Positions 43,791 through 55,771 are shown, counted from the first letter of the stretch. The stretch: DNA of 64,000 nt from Schistocerca nitens (GCF_023898315.1 NC_064614.1:1056736432-1056800431); one strand, 5' to 3'. The notes: generated by a model from the letters alone, not told the origin. A program made the numbers and translations.

Positions 43791-44289
43791 ATATAAATAT
43801 TCTTTGGTACATAGCCTAAAATCTCCAAAGAATCATTACCAATTCCTTCTAAATATTTTTGTTACCAACAAATGTGAAAGAGTTCTCGATTGGTTTACTT
43901 CAGATTTTTGCTTGTTACTGTAATAAGCTTTTGGACACAAATAGTTTAACGTTGGTAGCAAATAGGAAACTTGTAATTATGCCTTATCGGCTTATTAGAA
44001 TACTATTACAGAATTTGAATGTACAGTAACAATAAACTAGGCTGAAGGATAGAGAGAGGGGTGGGGGGAAGGGGAGATGCACAGAGGGGTGATAGGAATT
44101 AGACGTACAAAGTGGAGGAAAGGAGATGGACAGAGAGAGGGGCAGGAGGTGATGTACAGAGAGAGGATATATATATATATTAAATGGACACATTGTGTTA
44201 TTTCTTACCCAGTCAGTAACACGAAAAACCACAAAAACAATGGCGTTGGTTGCATCACAAAGCCAGCTGTAGAAGTACGGAACCGGAGT
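43791..44289. other. unassigned sequence with purine-rich tract
   Basis: 44045-44170 is a GGGGAAGGGGAGATG..GGAGATGGACAGAGAG tract, one of three such tracts in the window (see 51205 and 54510). Nothing else recognised. Confidence 0.5.
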
Positions 44290-45440
44290 TAGGTTGCAAT
44301 AATTACACGTCTGTATTTTGAAACTGTTTAATAATATTTTATGCAAAATAATCTCCATTGCTGTTCATACATTCCTCCCACCAATCGAACCAGTTAGCAA
44401 GCCATTTTCGTACATTTTCATACGAATTGAAGTTCAGAGACAGCGTGTCCCAGCAATGCAAACAGATGATAATCGGACGGTGGCAAGTCTGGAGAATAAG
44501 CCGCATGCCCTGGCATTTCCCAACTGAACGCCTCGATCGTTTCCCTGACCCGTAATCCTGTGTTTGTAGGGGCGTCGTCATGAACCAATATCACTTTGTG
44601 TTGCCTTTTTCCATATTCCTGTAGTTTTTAAATAATGGACAATTTGAATGGATTATTTGCTGTTGGTAGCGATCAGTGTTAACGGTTTCATCAGGTTTTC
44701 GTAGCTCATAATAGATTATACCCCTCTGATTCCACCAAACACAGAGCACTGTCTTGCAGCCTCCATTCACCCACGATTTACGACGCTTAGGATTCTCAAA
44801 ATATATCCATTTTTCATCACCTGTTACTATTCGATGGAGAAACGACTTTCTTTTATATCTGACGAGCAGCATTTCACAAGTGTTTCCATTAGCTTGCTGT
44901 CTTTTATTCAGTTCATGCGGAACCCATTTTCCCACTTTATGTATCTTTCCGATAGCTTTCAACCGAAGTGAAAGGACTTTCAGCGTCACAGTCAATTGTT
45001 TTGTTAGTTCCTGTTGAGTTTGAGTCTCATCTTCATCCAATAAGGCCTGCAATTCGTTGCCTTGGAACTTTTTCGGTAGTTTCCCGCGCTCGTCATTTCT
45101 CACGTTAAAATCACCACTTTTGAATTTTTTTAACTACACTAAACACTGTTTTTTCCCAAGAGAAGGTTCGCCGAAAGCTTTGACAAGCATTCGATGCGAT
45201 TCTGCAGCAGTTTTCTTCAAATGATAACAGGAAAACCAATGCTGTTCGCAATTCGTAGTTCATAGGCACAAAACGTGGCATGGTTAAGGGTTTGAACCAG
45301 ATACCGATGTGTGGAACTTGGGTTACTGTGTGTTGACATTCGTCGTCAGCCGCTGCAGGAATCAGAAGGCGCTGCAGATGCTGTCTCACGGGCCGTACAC
45401 TGACGGCTAGCACCATCTACAGGGAAATTCTGGCTTCATA
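44290..45440 (-). pseudogene. mariner transposase, nearly full length with frameshifts
   Basis: Read on the minus strand: MPRFVPMNYELRTALVFLLS (45288 onward) is the N-terminus, then FRRTFSWEKTVF; RNDERGKLPKKFQGNELQAL, EDETQTQQELTKQLTVT and VGKWVPHELNKRQQANG. IVTGDEKWIYFENPKRRKSW holds the first catalytic Asp (about 44850-44800). The second lies in a VHDDAP block near 44590, and AYSPDLPPSDYHLF near 44500 holds the third. It ends MNSNGDYFA at 44339. The YSPD..PSDYHLF signature marks a true mariner (DD34D) rather than Tc1. At least two frameshifts and internal deletions are present. Confidence 0.88.
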
Positions 45441-45954
45441 ATTCTAGACTTGGTAAGTCAATAGATCCCAGAAATTTCGAAGCAGAGTTAACGCTTGAAA
45501 TAAATGAAACGAACCGCTATTGCACATTCCCGAGGTTCAAGTGTGAACCTCACATTGCCCATAATCGCGATGTGATTTTCTTACTACGATCCGACAAACG
45601 CTGTGCTTAATGCTATTTACCTGCTGTTAAGTGATGTACAGTCACACACAATGAAAAATCAGGAAAGTGTTTACTTGTTGATGCTTTATTTACTGCAGTA
45701 CTAGAATGGATATAACTGTAACGAAATACTCAATATCACCTGCCAGATAAACGTGATTAAAGGATGACGAAGGATCTAACGGAGGGGTAAATGCTAGCTG
45801 TATGCAGTTGTACATCAATTACATAATGGTACATGACATTGAGCTTATTTAATGACTACGTTAACAAAACAATAATACGGCCTCTCAGAAACGCACAATG
45901 TACGGCAGTATGCGGTCACATGTCTCACGGTAGGAAAGCTATGTGTGTTCGAAG
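45441..45954. other. unassigned sequence
   Basis: Nothing recognised between the two mariner remnants. Confidence 0.4.
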
Positions 45955-46270
45955 AGATAGCATTTACATGTCAACACCACTGTGCAAGCTCCAGTACTGA
46001 TCGACCCATTGCTGTCAGGTTTTAGAAATTATTGCAACACGTGCAGCGGTCACACGGGCTTCCATATTGTCCATTGTTGTTGACACCTGCTGATGCACCA
46101 CATCTTCCACATGGTCTCAGACAAAAAGTCCATGTGAGCGAAATTCGGCGACCACGCTCCTAGTACACAACTGCAGAGGTGAGGGGCTATATTGATAGTT
46201 AATGTAAGCGGTCGGCGAACGTTGGCGAGCACCTTTCCGTAGTGTACACGTAGATAAATAAAACACGCAA
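45955..46270 (-). pseudogene. mariner-superfamily transposase C-terminal fragment
   Basis: On the minus strand, APHLCSCVLGAWSPNFAHMD corresponds to the RSPDLTPLDFF motif (third catalytic residue, here N). It is followed by TTMDNMEARVTAA and SKT near 46080-46010, as in the C-terminus of the mariner type seen at 6919-8193. Only about 100 codons are left. Confidence 0.65.
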
Positions 46271-46590
46271 GAGGGAAACTGTCATGCACATATTAGTGTT
46301 TGAGGCAGGAAATCCTGTTATTATTGTCGGCCATCGTGATAATAGTGGAAGTGAGATTACGTACGTCAATCACAACGCGATTACAAGCAACGTGAAGTTC
46401 ACGCAATAGCGGCTGATTTCGTTTATTTCACGCATCATCTTCGCTTTGTAATTTCTCGTGCTGTAATTGACGTATTTCGATGCCACAAACGCCATTATTT
46501 TCGTGATTTTTCGTATTACTGATTACGTAAGAAACAATACGAGGTGCCCATTTAACAAACAAAACAAAAGTTTGTGTTGAAACTAATATA

Positions 46591-48283
46591 CAGGGTGGTA
46601 CATTGATAGTGACCGGGACAAATATCTCACGAAATAAGCATCAAACGAAAGAAATACAAAAAAGAAACTCGTCTACCTTGAAGTGGAAAACCAGATGGCG
46701 CTATGGTTGGCCCGCTAGATGGCACTGCCATAGGTCAAACCGATATCAACGGCGTTTTTTTTTGTTTTTTTTTTTTTAAATAGGAACCCCCATTTTTATT
46801 ACATATTCGTGTAGTACGTAAAGACATATGAATGTTTTAGTTGGACCACTTTTTTTCGCTTTGTGATAGATGGCGTTGTAATAGTCACAAACGTATAAGT
46901 ACGTGGTATCACGTAACATTCTACCAGTGCGGTCGGTATTTGCTTCGTGATACATTACCCGTGATAAAATGGACCGTTTACCAATTGCGGAAAACGTCGA
47001 TACCCTGTTGATGTATGGCTATAGTCATCAAAATGCCCAACGGGCGTGTGCTATGTATGCTGCTCGGTATCCTAAACGACATCATCCAAGTGTGCGGATC
47101 GTTCGCCGGATAGTTATGTTATTTAAGGGAACAGGAAGTGTTCAGCGACATGTGAAACGTCAACCACGACCTGCAACAAATGATGACGCCCAAGAAGGTG
47201 TTTTAGCTGCTGTCGCGGCTAATCCGCACATCAGTAGCAGACAAACTGTGCGAGAATCGGGAATCTCAAAAACGTCGGTGTTGAGAATGTTACATCAACA
47301 TCGATTGCACCTGTACCACATTTCTTTGCACCAGGAATTGCATGGTGACGACTTCGAACGTCGTGTACAGTTCTGCCACTGGGCACAAGAGAAATTACGG
47401 GACGTTGACAGATTTTTTGCATGCGTTCTATTTAGCGACGAAGTGTCATTCACCAGCAGCGGTAACGTAAACCGGCATAATATGCACTATTGGGCAATGG
47501 AGAATCCACGATGGCTGTGACAAGTGGAACATCAGCGACCTTGGCGGGTTACTGCATGGTGCGGCATTATGGGAGGAAGGATAATTGGCCCCCATTTATC
47601 GATGGCAATCTAAATGGTGTTATGTATGCTGATTTCCTACGTAATGTTGTACCGATGTTACTACAAGATGTTTCACTGCATGACAGAATGGTGATGTACT
47701 TCCAACATGATGGATGTCCGGCACATAGCTCGCGTGCGGTTGGAGCGGTACTGAATAGCATATCTCATGACAGGAGCATTCGTCGTCGAAGCACCATACC
47801 ATGGCCCGCACGTTCACCGAATCCGACGTCCCCGGATTTCTTTCTGTGTGGAAAGTCAAAGGACTTTTGCTATCGTGATCCATCGACAACGCCTGACAAC
47901 ATGCGTCAGCGCATTGTCAATGCATGTGCGAACATTACGGATAGCGAACTACTCGCTGTTGAGAGGAATGTCTTTACATTTTTGCCAAATGTATTGCATT
48001 AATGTGGTATTTACAGGTAATCACGCTGTAAGAGCATGCGTTCTCAGAAATGATAAGTTCACAAAGCTACATGTATCACATTGGCACAACCGAATTAAAA
48101 TGTTCTAACCTACCCACGTTCGGTATTTTAATTTAAAAATCCTACCTGTTACCAACTGTTCGTCTAAAATTGTGAGCCATATGTTTGTTACTATTACAGC
48201 GCCATCCATCACAAAGCGAAAAAAGTAGTCCAACTAAAACACTCATATTTCTTTACGTACTACACGATCAATGATCCACCCTG
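46591..48283 (+). mobile_element. mariner-superfamily transposon, nearly intact
   Basis: 1693 bp between TA at 46589-46590 and 48284-48285. Ends begin CAGGGTGG(T/A)(A/T)CATTGAT. A subterminal inverted repeat is also present (GTGTAGTACGTAAAGACATATG near 46810 on the plus strand, matched on the minus strand near 48265-48240), as is the AGATGGCG..GTAATAGT phrase. The left half carries a T-run (46757-46778). It contains the transposase described separately. Confidence 0.92.
46969..48001 (+). pseudogene. mariner-superfamily transposase, two lesions
   Basis: Starts MDRLPIAENVDTLLMYGYSH (46969). Helix-turn-helix segments lie at NAQRACAMYAARYPKRHHPS and NPHISSRQTVRESGISKTSV. VLFSDEVSFTSSGNV carries the first catalytic Asp (about 47427-47470). 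A nonsense codon TGA follows WL at 47518-47520, and a one-base loss near 47592 (CCCATTTATCGATGG) shifts the frame, so the rest is read as FIDGNLNGVMYADFLRNVVP. FQHDGCPAHS has the second Asp, and RSPNPTSPDFFL has N where the family has D. It ends at 48001. Length about 344 codons, normal for the family. Confidence 0.92.
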
Positions 48284-48309
48284 TATTTTCTTAAATTTTA
48301 GAATGTATC

Positions 48310-50930
48310 ATAGTTTTACTTTCATGAGCCTCTGCCTTACATTTGTGCCTGTCGAAGTCACCTTTTTATATCTTTTTGTTGTTCCAGAGATATTTGCTCG
48401 GAAATGTTTAAGTGGACTATCCCATATATTTTTCTCTCTCTTCCCTCTTAAAGAGAGAGCTTAAACAAAATCAATTTTCATGATATTTCTCTCTCTTTTT
48501 TCTTCCAAAACACCACTCATATATTCACTGTGTTTCTTCTCCCTCTCTTCTTTCATTCCTGTTTTCTTCTCCTACAGTCCTGTTTTGACTGAGATTTCAA
48601 GTATTGCAACTACAGTTTCCTTGGATTATTTCCTGTTATTTGTCATGATGCAGGATCATCGGCAAAGGCCAGACGTCTTATGTTGACGATTCTATCCGTC
48701 TCTCCTCATCTTTACGCCTTTGTCTCCTTTGTTCCACGCCCTTATTATTTTCTCCGAAACCGAGTTAAACAGAATGGGTGACAGGCCATTTCTCTCGTTC
48801 ACTCCTGTCTTGATTTCGAATGGTTCTGAAATCTCTCCCATAAACTTCACTTTGTCTGCTGTATTTGTTAATGGTTCCTGGATTAATTCTCAGGTCTTAT
48901 GTTCGTTTCGTCCAGTGTGTTGGAGAGTGTTTCTCTAACCTTGGAATCGTAGGTCTTGAAGTCGACGAATGATACTGTTGTGGTCCTGGACTTTCTTGTT
49001 CTTAATATCATCCTCAGGCACAAGATCTGTTCAGTGGTTGATCTTCCCTCTCTAAATCCTTCTTGGTAATCTCCTGTGCGTGGATCTATTTGAGGCTCTA
49101 GCCTACTTATCAGGGCTTTGAATAGAAGTTTGTACGCCACAAGCAATAGTGAAATCCCTCCGTAGTTATTAGGGTCTGTCTTATCTCCTTTCTTGTGGAG
49201 GAAGTATTTTAGGGCAGACTTACATTCTTGCGGCAACTTTTCTCTTTCTCATATGTCTTCGATGATTTTGTGTAATTCGAATATGATGTTTTCGTGGTCC
49301 AATTTCCTGATTTTTACAATCAGCCCATCTTCTACAGGCGCTCTGTTATTTTTCATTGATTTTATTATTTTCACATTCTCATCATTCATGGGGAGTTTGG
49401 AATCAAGGTTAGGTTCTGACTTGTCGAACTGCAGACTCTGCGTCGATTTATCACAGTTTAGTAGTGTGTCGAAGAACTGCGCTACGGGTTTGCCTCCAAT
49501 GCTCCGTCTTGTCTTTAGTAGCATAAGCACTGTGGTTGACGCTCTGTCATATTGTCTCTGAATATTCTGTAACAATTTCTTGTGTAGGTTTTGTTGAAGT
49601 CCTCTCCTATCTCTTTCAATCCGTTGTTTTCGTAACCTCATTTTTCTCTACGGATTATTTCCCAAGTGGTCTTTTCTATACTGTTGAATTCTTCCCATTT
49701 TTGGGATGTACTATGACTGCTAGACTTTTTTCAGACTTGTGTTCCGTCTTCTGTGGCTCTGTCATATGTCATGTTCCACCATCTGTGTTCAGTTTTTCTC
49801 GGTGGTTGTCCCCATCTTATCGGTTCCTCAATTTTCTCTGACAGTTTTGTCTACTCATTACCGTCGAGTTTCTTAATTTTTACTGTTATTTCTTTCTAGA
49901 GTGTGGTTATAAGTGCTGTATCTCTGTTATGAAATTTCTGTTGGCTCTCTTGATTTGTCTGTTGGGTACAAGTTTCGTTTTTCTTTCGAGTAGCTGATGA
50001 TCGGTTTCTAAAATTCTCTTCTTTGTTATCTTTTGGTGCTTTTCTTGGATATCGCTATGTGGTCTATCGGAAAACCTTCTTGAATATTGTTGGGGGATTT
50101 CCAATTCCGTAGTTTCTTGTATAGTTTCTGGAATTGCGTTGACATGATTTCGAGGTCGAAATTCCTTCAAAAGTTTATCAGGTTACCTCCATTCTTATTT
50201 GTCCTGTTATGGGCCGTGTATTTTCCTGTTGTGGCCTTGAATTTTCTTTTCCTATCGAATTGCGCGTTAAAATCTTCTGGTACCACTTTCACATACTTCG
50301 TGGCGATTTTGTCCGTGGATTCTTCCAGATCTTCCCAGAAATTCTCCATCATCTGTGTGTTTACTTTGTTATGGTTATTCATGGGGGTGTGGGTGGAGAG
50401 GGGTGTGGGATGGAGAGGGGGGCATGTGCATTGATTGGTGTATAGGCTTTGTTTGAAGATCATATCATGAGTGTTCGCATATTGTAATTTTGAAGTGAGA
50501 TCTGGCTGATTTACACTTGACTACTCTGTATTTTCTTAGCCGAAGCGGGTCTCTTCTGAGATTCGTGTCTCCTGTATTGGCAGAATTTTGATATTTAATT
50601 TATCCATGGTGTTTTTTCAGCTGTTTCATTTTACCTGGTTTTAGTAGGGTGTTCGTGTTGAGCGTTCCCATGTAAAATATTATCTTAGTCTTAAGGGGTT
50701 TTGAGAAGCTCCTGTTCTTCTCCTCATGACATGTATGGTCCCAAATCTTACTGACTGGCACCCAGAGTAGTGGATTCTTTCACATTGTTCCGTGTGAGTA
50801 TTGGTTTCTGTTGAGCTTTTGTTGGTGAAATTGCAAAGGATCTCGACTGGAGTTTTGAGTTCAAGAAAATTCTGTCACAGTCGAGCTCCCAGGGCCAACA
50901 GATACTGACCATAGAACTGGTGGCTGCCAC
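48310..50930 (-). mobile_element. EN-RT LINE, long but disrupted
   Basis: On the minus strand: MGTLNTNTLLKPGKMKQL (endonuclease start, near 50670-50620); WEDLEESTDKIATKYVKVVP and EDFNAQF, the GDFN catalytic block with its G changed to E (50350-50260); and a NRTNKNGGNLINF block. The linker MRLRKQRIERDRRGLQQNLH follows (49641). RT blocks: MKNNRAPVEDGLIVKIRKLD, ALKYFLHKKGDKTDPNNYGG (49205-49150), ISLLLVAYKLLFKALISRLE, YQEGFREGRSTTEQILCLR and VSFVDFKTYDSKVRETL with the first catalytic Asp (near 48980-48930). LAFADDPAS near 48680-48640 is the second Asp box. It differs from the RTE-like copy at 410. The 3' end is near 48310. Confidence 0.87.
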
Positions 50931-51114
50931 ATGGACGTGTCTGGATTTTGTGGTCTCGCCTGTAATACTAGGCAGGACCCTCGCACAGTGCTACCAACCG
51001 GAGTCAGAGGGATCCAGGCTTTTAATAACGAGATTGTTTGTCCTCCTCCTTCCCCATCACTTGCAAAATGGTGAAATGGGACCCTGGACCTGAGATCGGC
51101 AATGGATGTTCCTC

Positions 51115-51460
51115 AACTCCTTCTAAACTACTGGTTCGATTTCAACCAAATCTGATACACACAACACTTAGCGGCTGAAAGGAATCATCTAGTTGCCCAC
51201 TTAGTTGGACGTGGTAGGAGGAGAGAGGCACAGAGATGTGGGAGAAGAGGAGGACAGAGAGGGGGGAGAAGGAGTGGGACAAGAGAGGGGAGGAGGAGAT
51301 GGGCAGGGGGAAAGGAGCAGATGGACAGGAAAAGGGAGTGGACGAGACTGAGTTAGAGCGATAGGATGTACAGACATAGGAGGAGATGGCGAGAGAGGTG
51401 GGGTAGGAAGAGAGAGACAGAGAGAGAGAAAGGAGGAGATGGACAGAGCATATTACCACA
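51115..51460. repeat. purine-rich low-complexity tract after a TTTCAACCAAA box
   Basis: GGTTCGATTTCAACCAAATC (51132) is followed at 51205-51450 by GGAGGAGA, GACAGAGAG, GATGGACAG words in imperfect repetition. The same order (box, then tract) is seen at 53940 and 54510. Apparent frames are artefacts. Confidence 0.6.
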
Positions 51461-51504
51461 ATACATCCGTGTGAGCAGAGGCAGATCCTTGAGCCGTCAT
51501 GGAG

Positions 51505-52015
51505 ATGATGGAACGAGATCGCTTCGTTGTCAATGTACGGGTAGGAATTGTCGGTGACTGACTCACGTAGCCATATACTTTAACACACAGATTAAAAGGT
51601 GTTGTGCATCACATATTTCTGCGAGATCGATTACCGTCAGTATTGGAAAATATTACCATTGGAGAAAGAGAACGACTGAGGTTTGTGCTCGACGAGGCAT
51701 CACCCCATTTTCTATGCATCATTAGACGGTACCTCACCGCAACGTTACATGAGCGATGGATTGGTCAAGGAGGTCCTGCAGTAAGGCTCCGTGCTCATCG
51801 GAACTGAATCTGTTGGATTTCCGGCCACGGAGGTATTTAGAGGCACTGACGTATGCTCATTTCATTGACAAATGAAGATCATGTCACCAATGCATGTGAA
51901 GCAATCCGAATGGAGCCAAGTCCGTCTGAAAGAGTGTGTGACTGAACCTGAAGAATGGCTAAGTAACGTGTCAGAAGGCATGATAATTACAAACAGCACT
52001 GACTATAGTGTCTAC
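51505..52015 (+). pseudogene. mariner-superfamily transposase fragment
   Basis: FVVNVRVGIVGD (51522) matches RFFVNVWVGVVGD of the 6919 copy. An open stretch follows with HIFLRDRLPSVLENITIGER, RFVLDEASPHFLCIIRRYL (second catalytic Asp in the LDEA position) and WIGQGGPAVRL. The third-Asp block is out of frame near 51800. The downstream NEDHVTNACEAIR (51870-51910) follows the C-terminal pattern. The N-terminal half is absent. Confidence 0.75.
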
Positions 52016-52289
52016 TTCTACGTAACAGACAGATGGGAATGAGAAGACAGAATGGCGCACATCTCAGTAAGTACTGGTTTGTGGAGATATCATTGTAGGA
52101 ACTTTCTTTTATAATTCACCAGTATTGCGAACTGCCAGTTAAAAATGTTTATATACTCGTATTATGGGGACTTGGAAGTAGTGTAATTTCTGTGCATGTC
52201 GATATTTGTTTGTCATTTATCAGCTGTGTACTCAAGGTCATTCCAACGACATTTACCGATAGAATGACTTGCTTACTCGTAGATAAGTA

Positions 52290-53200
52290 AATATTACGGT
52301 GAAATGGGCGAGCCAAATACCAGAACAGTTACACATACGGCATTGTACGCTTCTTGAGCTCGCAAGGATGGTAACGCTATAGCTGCTGTCAAAAACATCT
52401 GCAATGTTTATCCAAGGGCTTTAGACGTTCGTAGATCCCTAAGCTCGTTATCTAGGATCAAATCCAGTAGTTTGTATCTTTCAGACTCGTATCGATCAGG
52501 AAGACCAACAAGTTTAGACAACGACACGTTAAGGGTGGAAATGGAAGAAAATCCGTGTCAGATAATCCAGGAATTGTCAAACACCGTTGAATAAACTTGC
52601 ATTTGCAGCAGCAGCAGAGTGGTAAAGAGAAAGAAAGCTACTGCTTCGGCAGCACAATAGAGAAGCGGTTTTTCATTGTTTGATTCCTGGAGTACGGCTA
52701 AGCGATATTTACACCCCATAACGTCTTTCATTTGAGGTGCTGAAATGTAGACAACCTGAATGCAGACCTTTACTGGGAACAGCTCGACTGGGTAAATCAA
52801 TGTTTAATAGAAAAGATCCCAGCGACTGTGAACAGAAAAGGCGTTATTCTGCAACATGATCATGCAAATCAGACTGCGCAAGACTAACCCCGAAAAAATT
52901 TACTAAATTGAAGTAGGAGGTACTGTCTCAACCACCATACTCAAAGGACATTGACCACAGGATTTCCATTTATTCCGATCGCTACAACCTTTTCTAAGTG
53001 GCAAAAAGTTTTAAAATATGCATGATGTCTAAAATTCCACCTCCAAACATTCTGCTCAAAAATCATTTTCATAGAACCGGGATTGAAATTTTGTGCACTA
53101 GGTGGCAAAACGTTTCAACCGCACATGGTACACATATTATTTACTGTCTGGAAAGAATCGCTGAAGGTGTAAGTACCACCTACCTATCATAGGGGATAGG
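52290..53200 (+). pseudogene. mariner transposase, degenerate full-length copy
   Basis: Legible blocks on the plus strand: RKDGNAIAAVKNICNVYPRA, LDVRRSLSSLSRIKSSSLYL, SDSYRSGRPTSLDNDTLRVE and PCQIIQELSNTVE (52350-52590). Then, in shifting frames, TFTGNSSTG (in place of NADLYCEQLDRVNQ), LQHDHANQTA with the second catalytic Asp (52850-52880), and DFHLFRSLQPFL (52960-52997). The end is TRWQNVSTAHGTHIIYC (53095-53150). The TGDEKW block is lost. The SGRP..LDNDTLR and HLFRSL signatures identify a mariner different from the copy at 44290. Confidence 0.82.
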
Positions 53201-53219
53201 GAATGATAAAGCAATGTAG

Positions 53220-54050
53220 CCCACAACGTGCTAATAACCAAACTCTAGTCATCGATTATTTAAGAAAGAGAGCACTTAGTGACTCGCAACCAACTCTGCA
53301 CTTAACAAATGACAAACGGGTGCTTTTCATTTATTATAATGTTGTTCTTCCAAGAACCGACGGAAGATTCTGTTAACTCTGCACTTAATTTCAAATATTT
53401 ACAAAACTTCTTCTCGCTGACTGCCTCTACAAAATGATGGAAGGAAACAGCTTTTATCGCTTACTACAATGTTATTTTTTCTTCAATAAAACTGTCGCGT
53501 CAGTATAGACGTTTTAATTTATTACTGCTTTGCTACTAACTGTTTTCGCGACACATTTTGCAGACAATGTTTAAATTAACCTGTAAAATCATATTACGTT
53601 ACGACACGCAGTACTGTCATAAATACCGAGATAAGTGAAAAACTGCCCATTACGCAAGCCATTTATTTTTATCACTTCCTTGCTTGTTACTGTACTTCCG
53701 AAAAAATTTCGCTGACAGCATCCACACATTCCATTGAATGTGTCTACAAAACTATATAATTTTACAAGACGTAGTTCGGGAGATATAACGTCAAAAGCAT
53801 TGATTTTGTGAAAACGAAACTTCTGGACGAAATTCGCAAGATAAACAGGAGAAATATTTGTGCAAATGTGTTAAAAATATGTGACATGTTTATACGAGGG
53901 CAAACCCACGGGTAAAAGAGATTTCGTAAATCCCTGAATCGATTTCAACCAAACTTGGTAAACATAATAGTTATCATTTGGAAAGAAATACTATTGGGTC
54001 ATAGTCAACAACAACCTCCTATTAGTTACCAATAAAATTCGACAACAGCT
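53220..54050. repeat. dispersed non-coding repeat of unknown class
   Basis: It contains AGTTCGGGAGATATAACGTC (53774), ACGAGGGCAAACCCACGGG (53896) and GATTTCAACCAAACTTGGTA (53941). The last phrase occurs in weaker form at 51132 and 53106 (CACATGGTACACATATTATTTACTG). Such recurrence implies a repetitive element, but no coding sequence or TIR is visible. It may be a non-autonomous element or the end of a larger one. Confidence 0.45.
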
Positions 54051-54054
54051 ATGT

Positions 54055-54402
54055 AATTGAGATGTTATTTATTTCATTTTGACTACCTGTTTCGGCATTC
54101 CACTAAGCCTTCTTCACTAAGCCTTCTTCAGGCTCCATTTGCCTCTCTCAAAAATAAACGGCATTGTCATACACTACCATATATTCCTGGATGTCGTGAA
54201 TTCGAAACCGTATCCCAGGTACTTCATTTGAAGCAATCCAGTCTTAGAATGAAGCACTTGGGATACGGTTTTGAATTCACGAGATCCAGGAATATACGGC
54301 AGTGTACGACAATATCGTTTATTTTTGAGAGATGCATATGAGGCCTGAAGATGGCACAGTGGAATACCGAAACTGGTAGTCAAAATAAAATAACATTTCA
54401 AT
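54055..54402. mobile_element. second Penelope-type palindrome
   Basis: A 348-bp inverted repeat centred near 54228. Outer ends AATTGAGATGTTATTT and AAATAACATTTCAATT are complementary, as are ACCGTATCCCAGGTACTTCA and GAAGCACTTGGGATACGGT near the centre. Each arm carries a CTGAAGA..GAAAC.GGT motif (54345 plus, 54085-54131 minus). The minus copy has a 14-bp tandem duplication (ACTAAGCCTTCTTC at 54102-54129). No ORF. It is built like the palindrome at 2712-3271 but with unrelated arm sequence. Confidence 0.72.
54345..54378 (+). ncRNA. hammerhead-ribozyme-like motif
   Basis: CTGAAGA (54345-54351), T, a weak GG..CC stem, GAAA (54369-54372) and ACTGGT, which can close as A-U, C-G around TG. Helix II is poor in this copy. 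The minus-strand partner (54131 to 54085) has CTGAAGA, GGC..GCC, GAAA and ACAGGT. Confidence 0.4.
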
Positions 54403-54494
54403 TACTCGGCTGTTGGTGACTTTCATTCATAATTACTTGACCAGCAGATGTCCCCTGTCCGTGATGGATCAACAGAGACCTTCTATTACGGTGA

Positions 54495-54645
54495 GTGTCA
54501 TATTGACGACTGACAAAGGGAAAGAGGTGGACAGAGAGAGGAAGGAGGGGGAGGACAGAGACACGAAAGAGAAGAAGACAGACAGAGGGGGAGGAATACA
54601 GAGAGTGAGGAAGGAGGAGATGGACTAATAATTCTGAAATGAATA
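54495..54645. repeat. purine-rich low-complexity tract
   Basis: GAGGTGGACAGAGAGAGGAAGGAGG with GGAGGACAGAGAC units, the third tract of this kind in the window. Confidence 0.7.
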
Positions 54646-55543
54646 CATATCAGGTACATATATAGCTAGTATATGCTATAATAGTAGTGAAAACGTTCCT
54701 GTAAACATGGGTCCGCAAAGGAGCCGTTTTGCGAATTTTGGTTGCAAGTCAGCTCTGACTTCAGTGTAAAATATTCTCCTAGTCAGTTAAGTCTCCCTTT
54801 AGTTTCCTTAAATTTCTCCTATAGTCTACCATAATAAGAAATCCTATACTTCTTCCGTGTGTTGTATGTACTACTGTGCAGTCGAACCAGTTACAGCGAA
54901 TGTCCCACGTGTGGCCCTCGCATTTGTCCATTTCTTCAACTTTGTTAACGTCAGTGCTGTACACTTCACTTTTGTGACGGCCCCAGACAGAGAAATGACG
55001 ATTGCGCTCAGGCGATCTTGGAGACAGACCCTGCAACATCCGTCCACCATGCATCGTATTGGCACATTACATGTCTAACATCAGCAGGAAATTTGTTTCT
55101 GCCTATGGCGCGTGTGCCACATTCCCCAAGTATTAACTATGGTTGAAATACACCCCATGGATATTTTCTCGAAAGACAATGTTGTATGTAGTTTAACTGC
55201 TCACTGGGCTCGGGATGTATAAGTATTGCTATAATTTGTGCTAACAGTTCCGGGAGAGTCTCTTTCGTTTAACGCTCTGTTTCAGATAAATTATGAATTA
55301 TTTCTTGTCTTTTTTGGTCACTGTTGTGTGCATTGGTCCATTTATTTATGTATTTAAATAACCGGCAGTTGTAATAAACGTATATTATGCTTTTAACATC
55401 TTGCTCTCCACCCTTTCTTATTTTTTCAGCGCCTCCATTCGCCTACATTTTTCAGAGCCTCCATTCGCCTACAGCTTCAGACATTTTCTCGGTGCTTTAT
55501 CCAGATATTCAATCTTCGTAGGGCAGGTCGCTTCCTGCAACAT
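54646..55543. other. unassigned sequence
   Basis: Short overlapping frames only. Nothing recognised. Confidence 0.4.
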
Positions 55544-55742
55544 TGCCGGCCGCTGTGGCAGATCGGTTCTAGGCGTTCCAGCCCGTAACCGCGCTGCTGC
55601 CACGGTCGCAGCTTCGAATCCTGCCTCGGGCATGGATGTGTGTGATGTCCTTAGATTAGATAGGTTTAAGTAGTTCTAGGGGACTGATGACCTCAGATGT
55701 TAGGTGCCATTGTGCTTAGAGCCATTTGAACCATTTTGAACC
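55544..55742 (+). mobile_element. SINE family A, diverged
   Basis: GCCGGCCGCTGTGGCAGATC head, box B AGCTTCGAATCC, body CCTTAGATTAGATAGG with a small deletion, end GAGCCATTTGAACCATTTTG. More diverged than other copies, and no clear target duplication, so it is older. Confidence 0.9.
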
Positions 55743-55771
55743 TACGACATTTAGAGCATATAGTCGCATTC

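Noticed and set aside
51142..51459. Ser/Leu-rich minus-strand ORF that looks like a membrane protein
   Set aside because: It is the complement of the purine-rich low-complexity tract.
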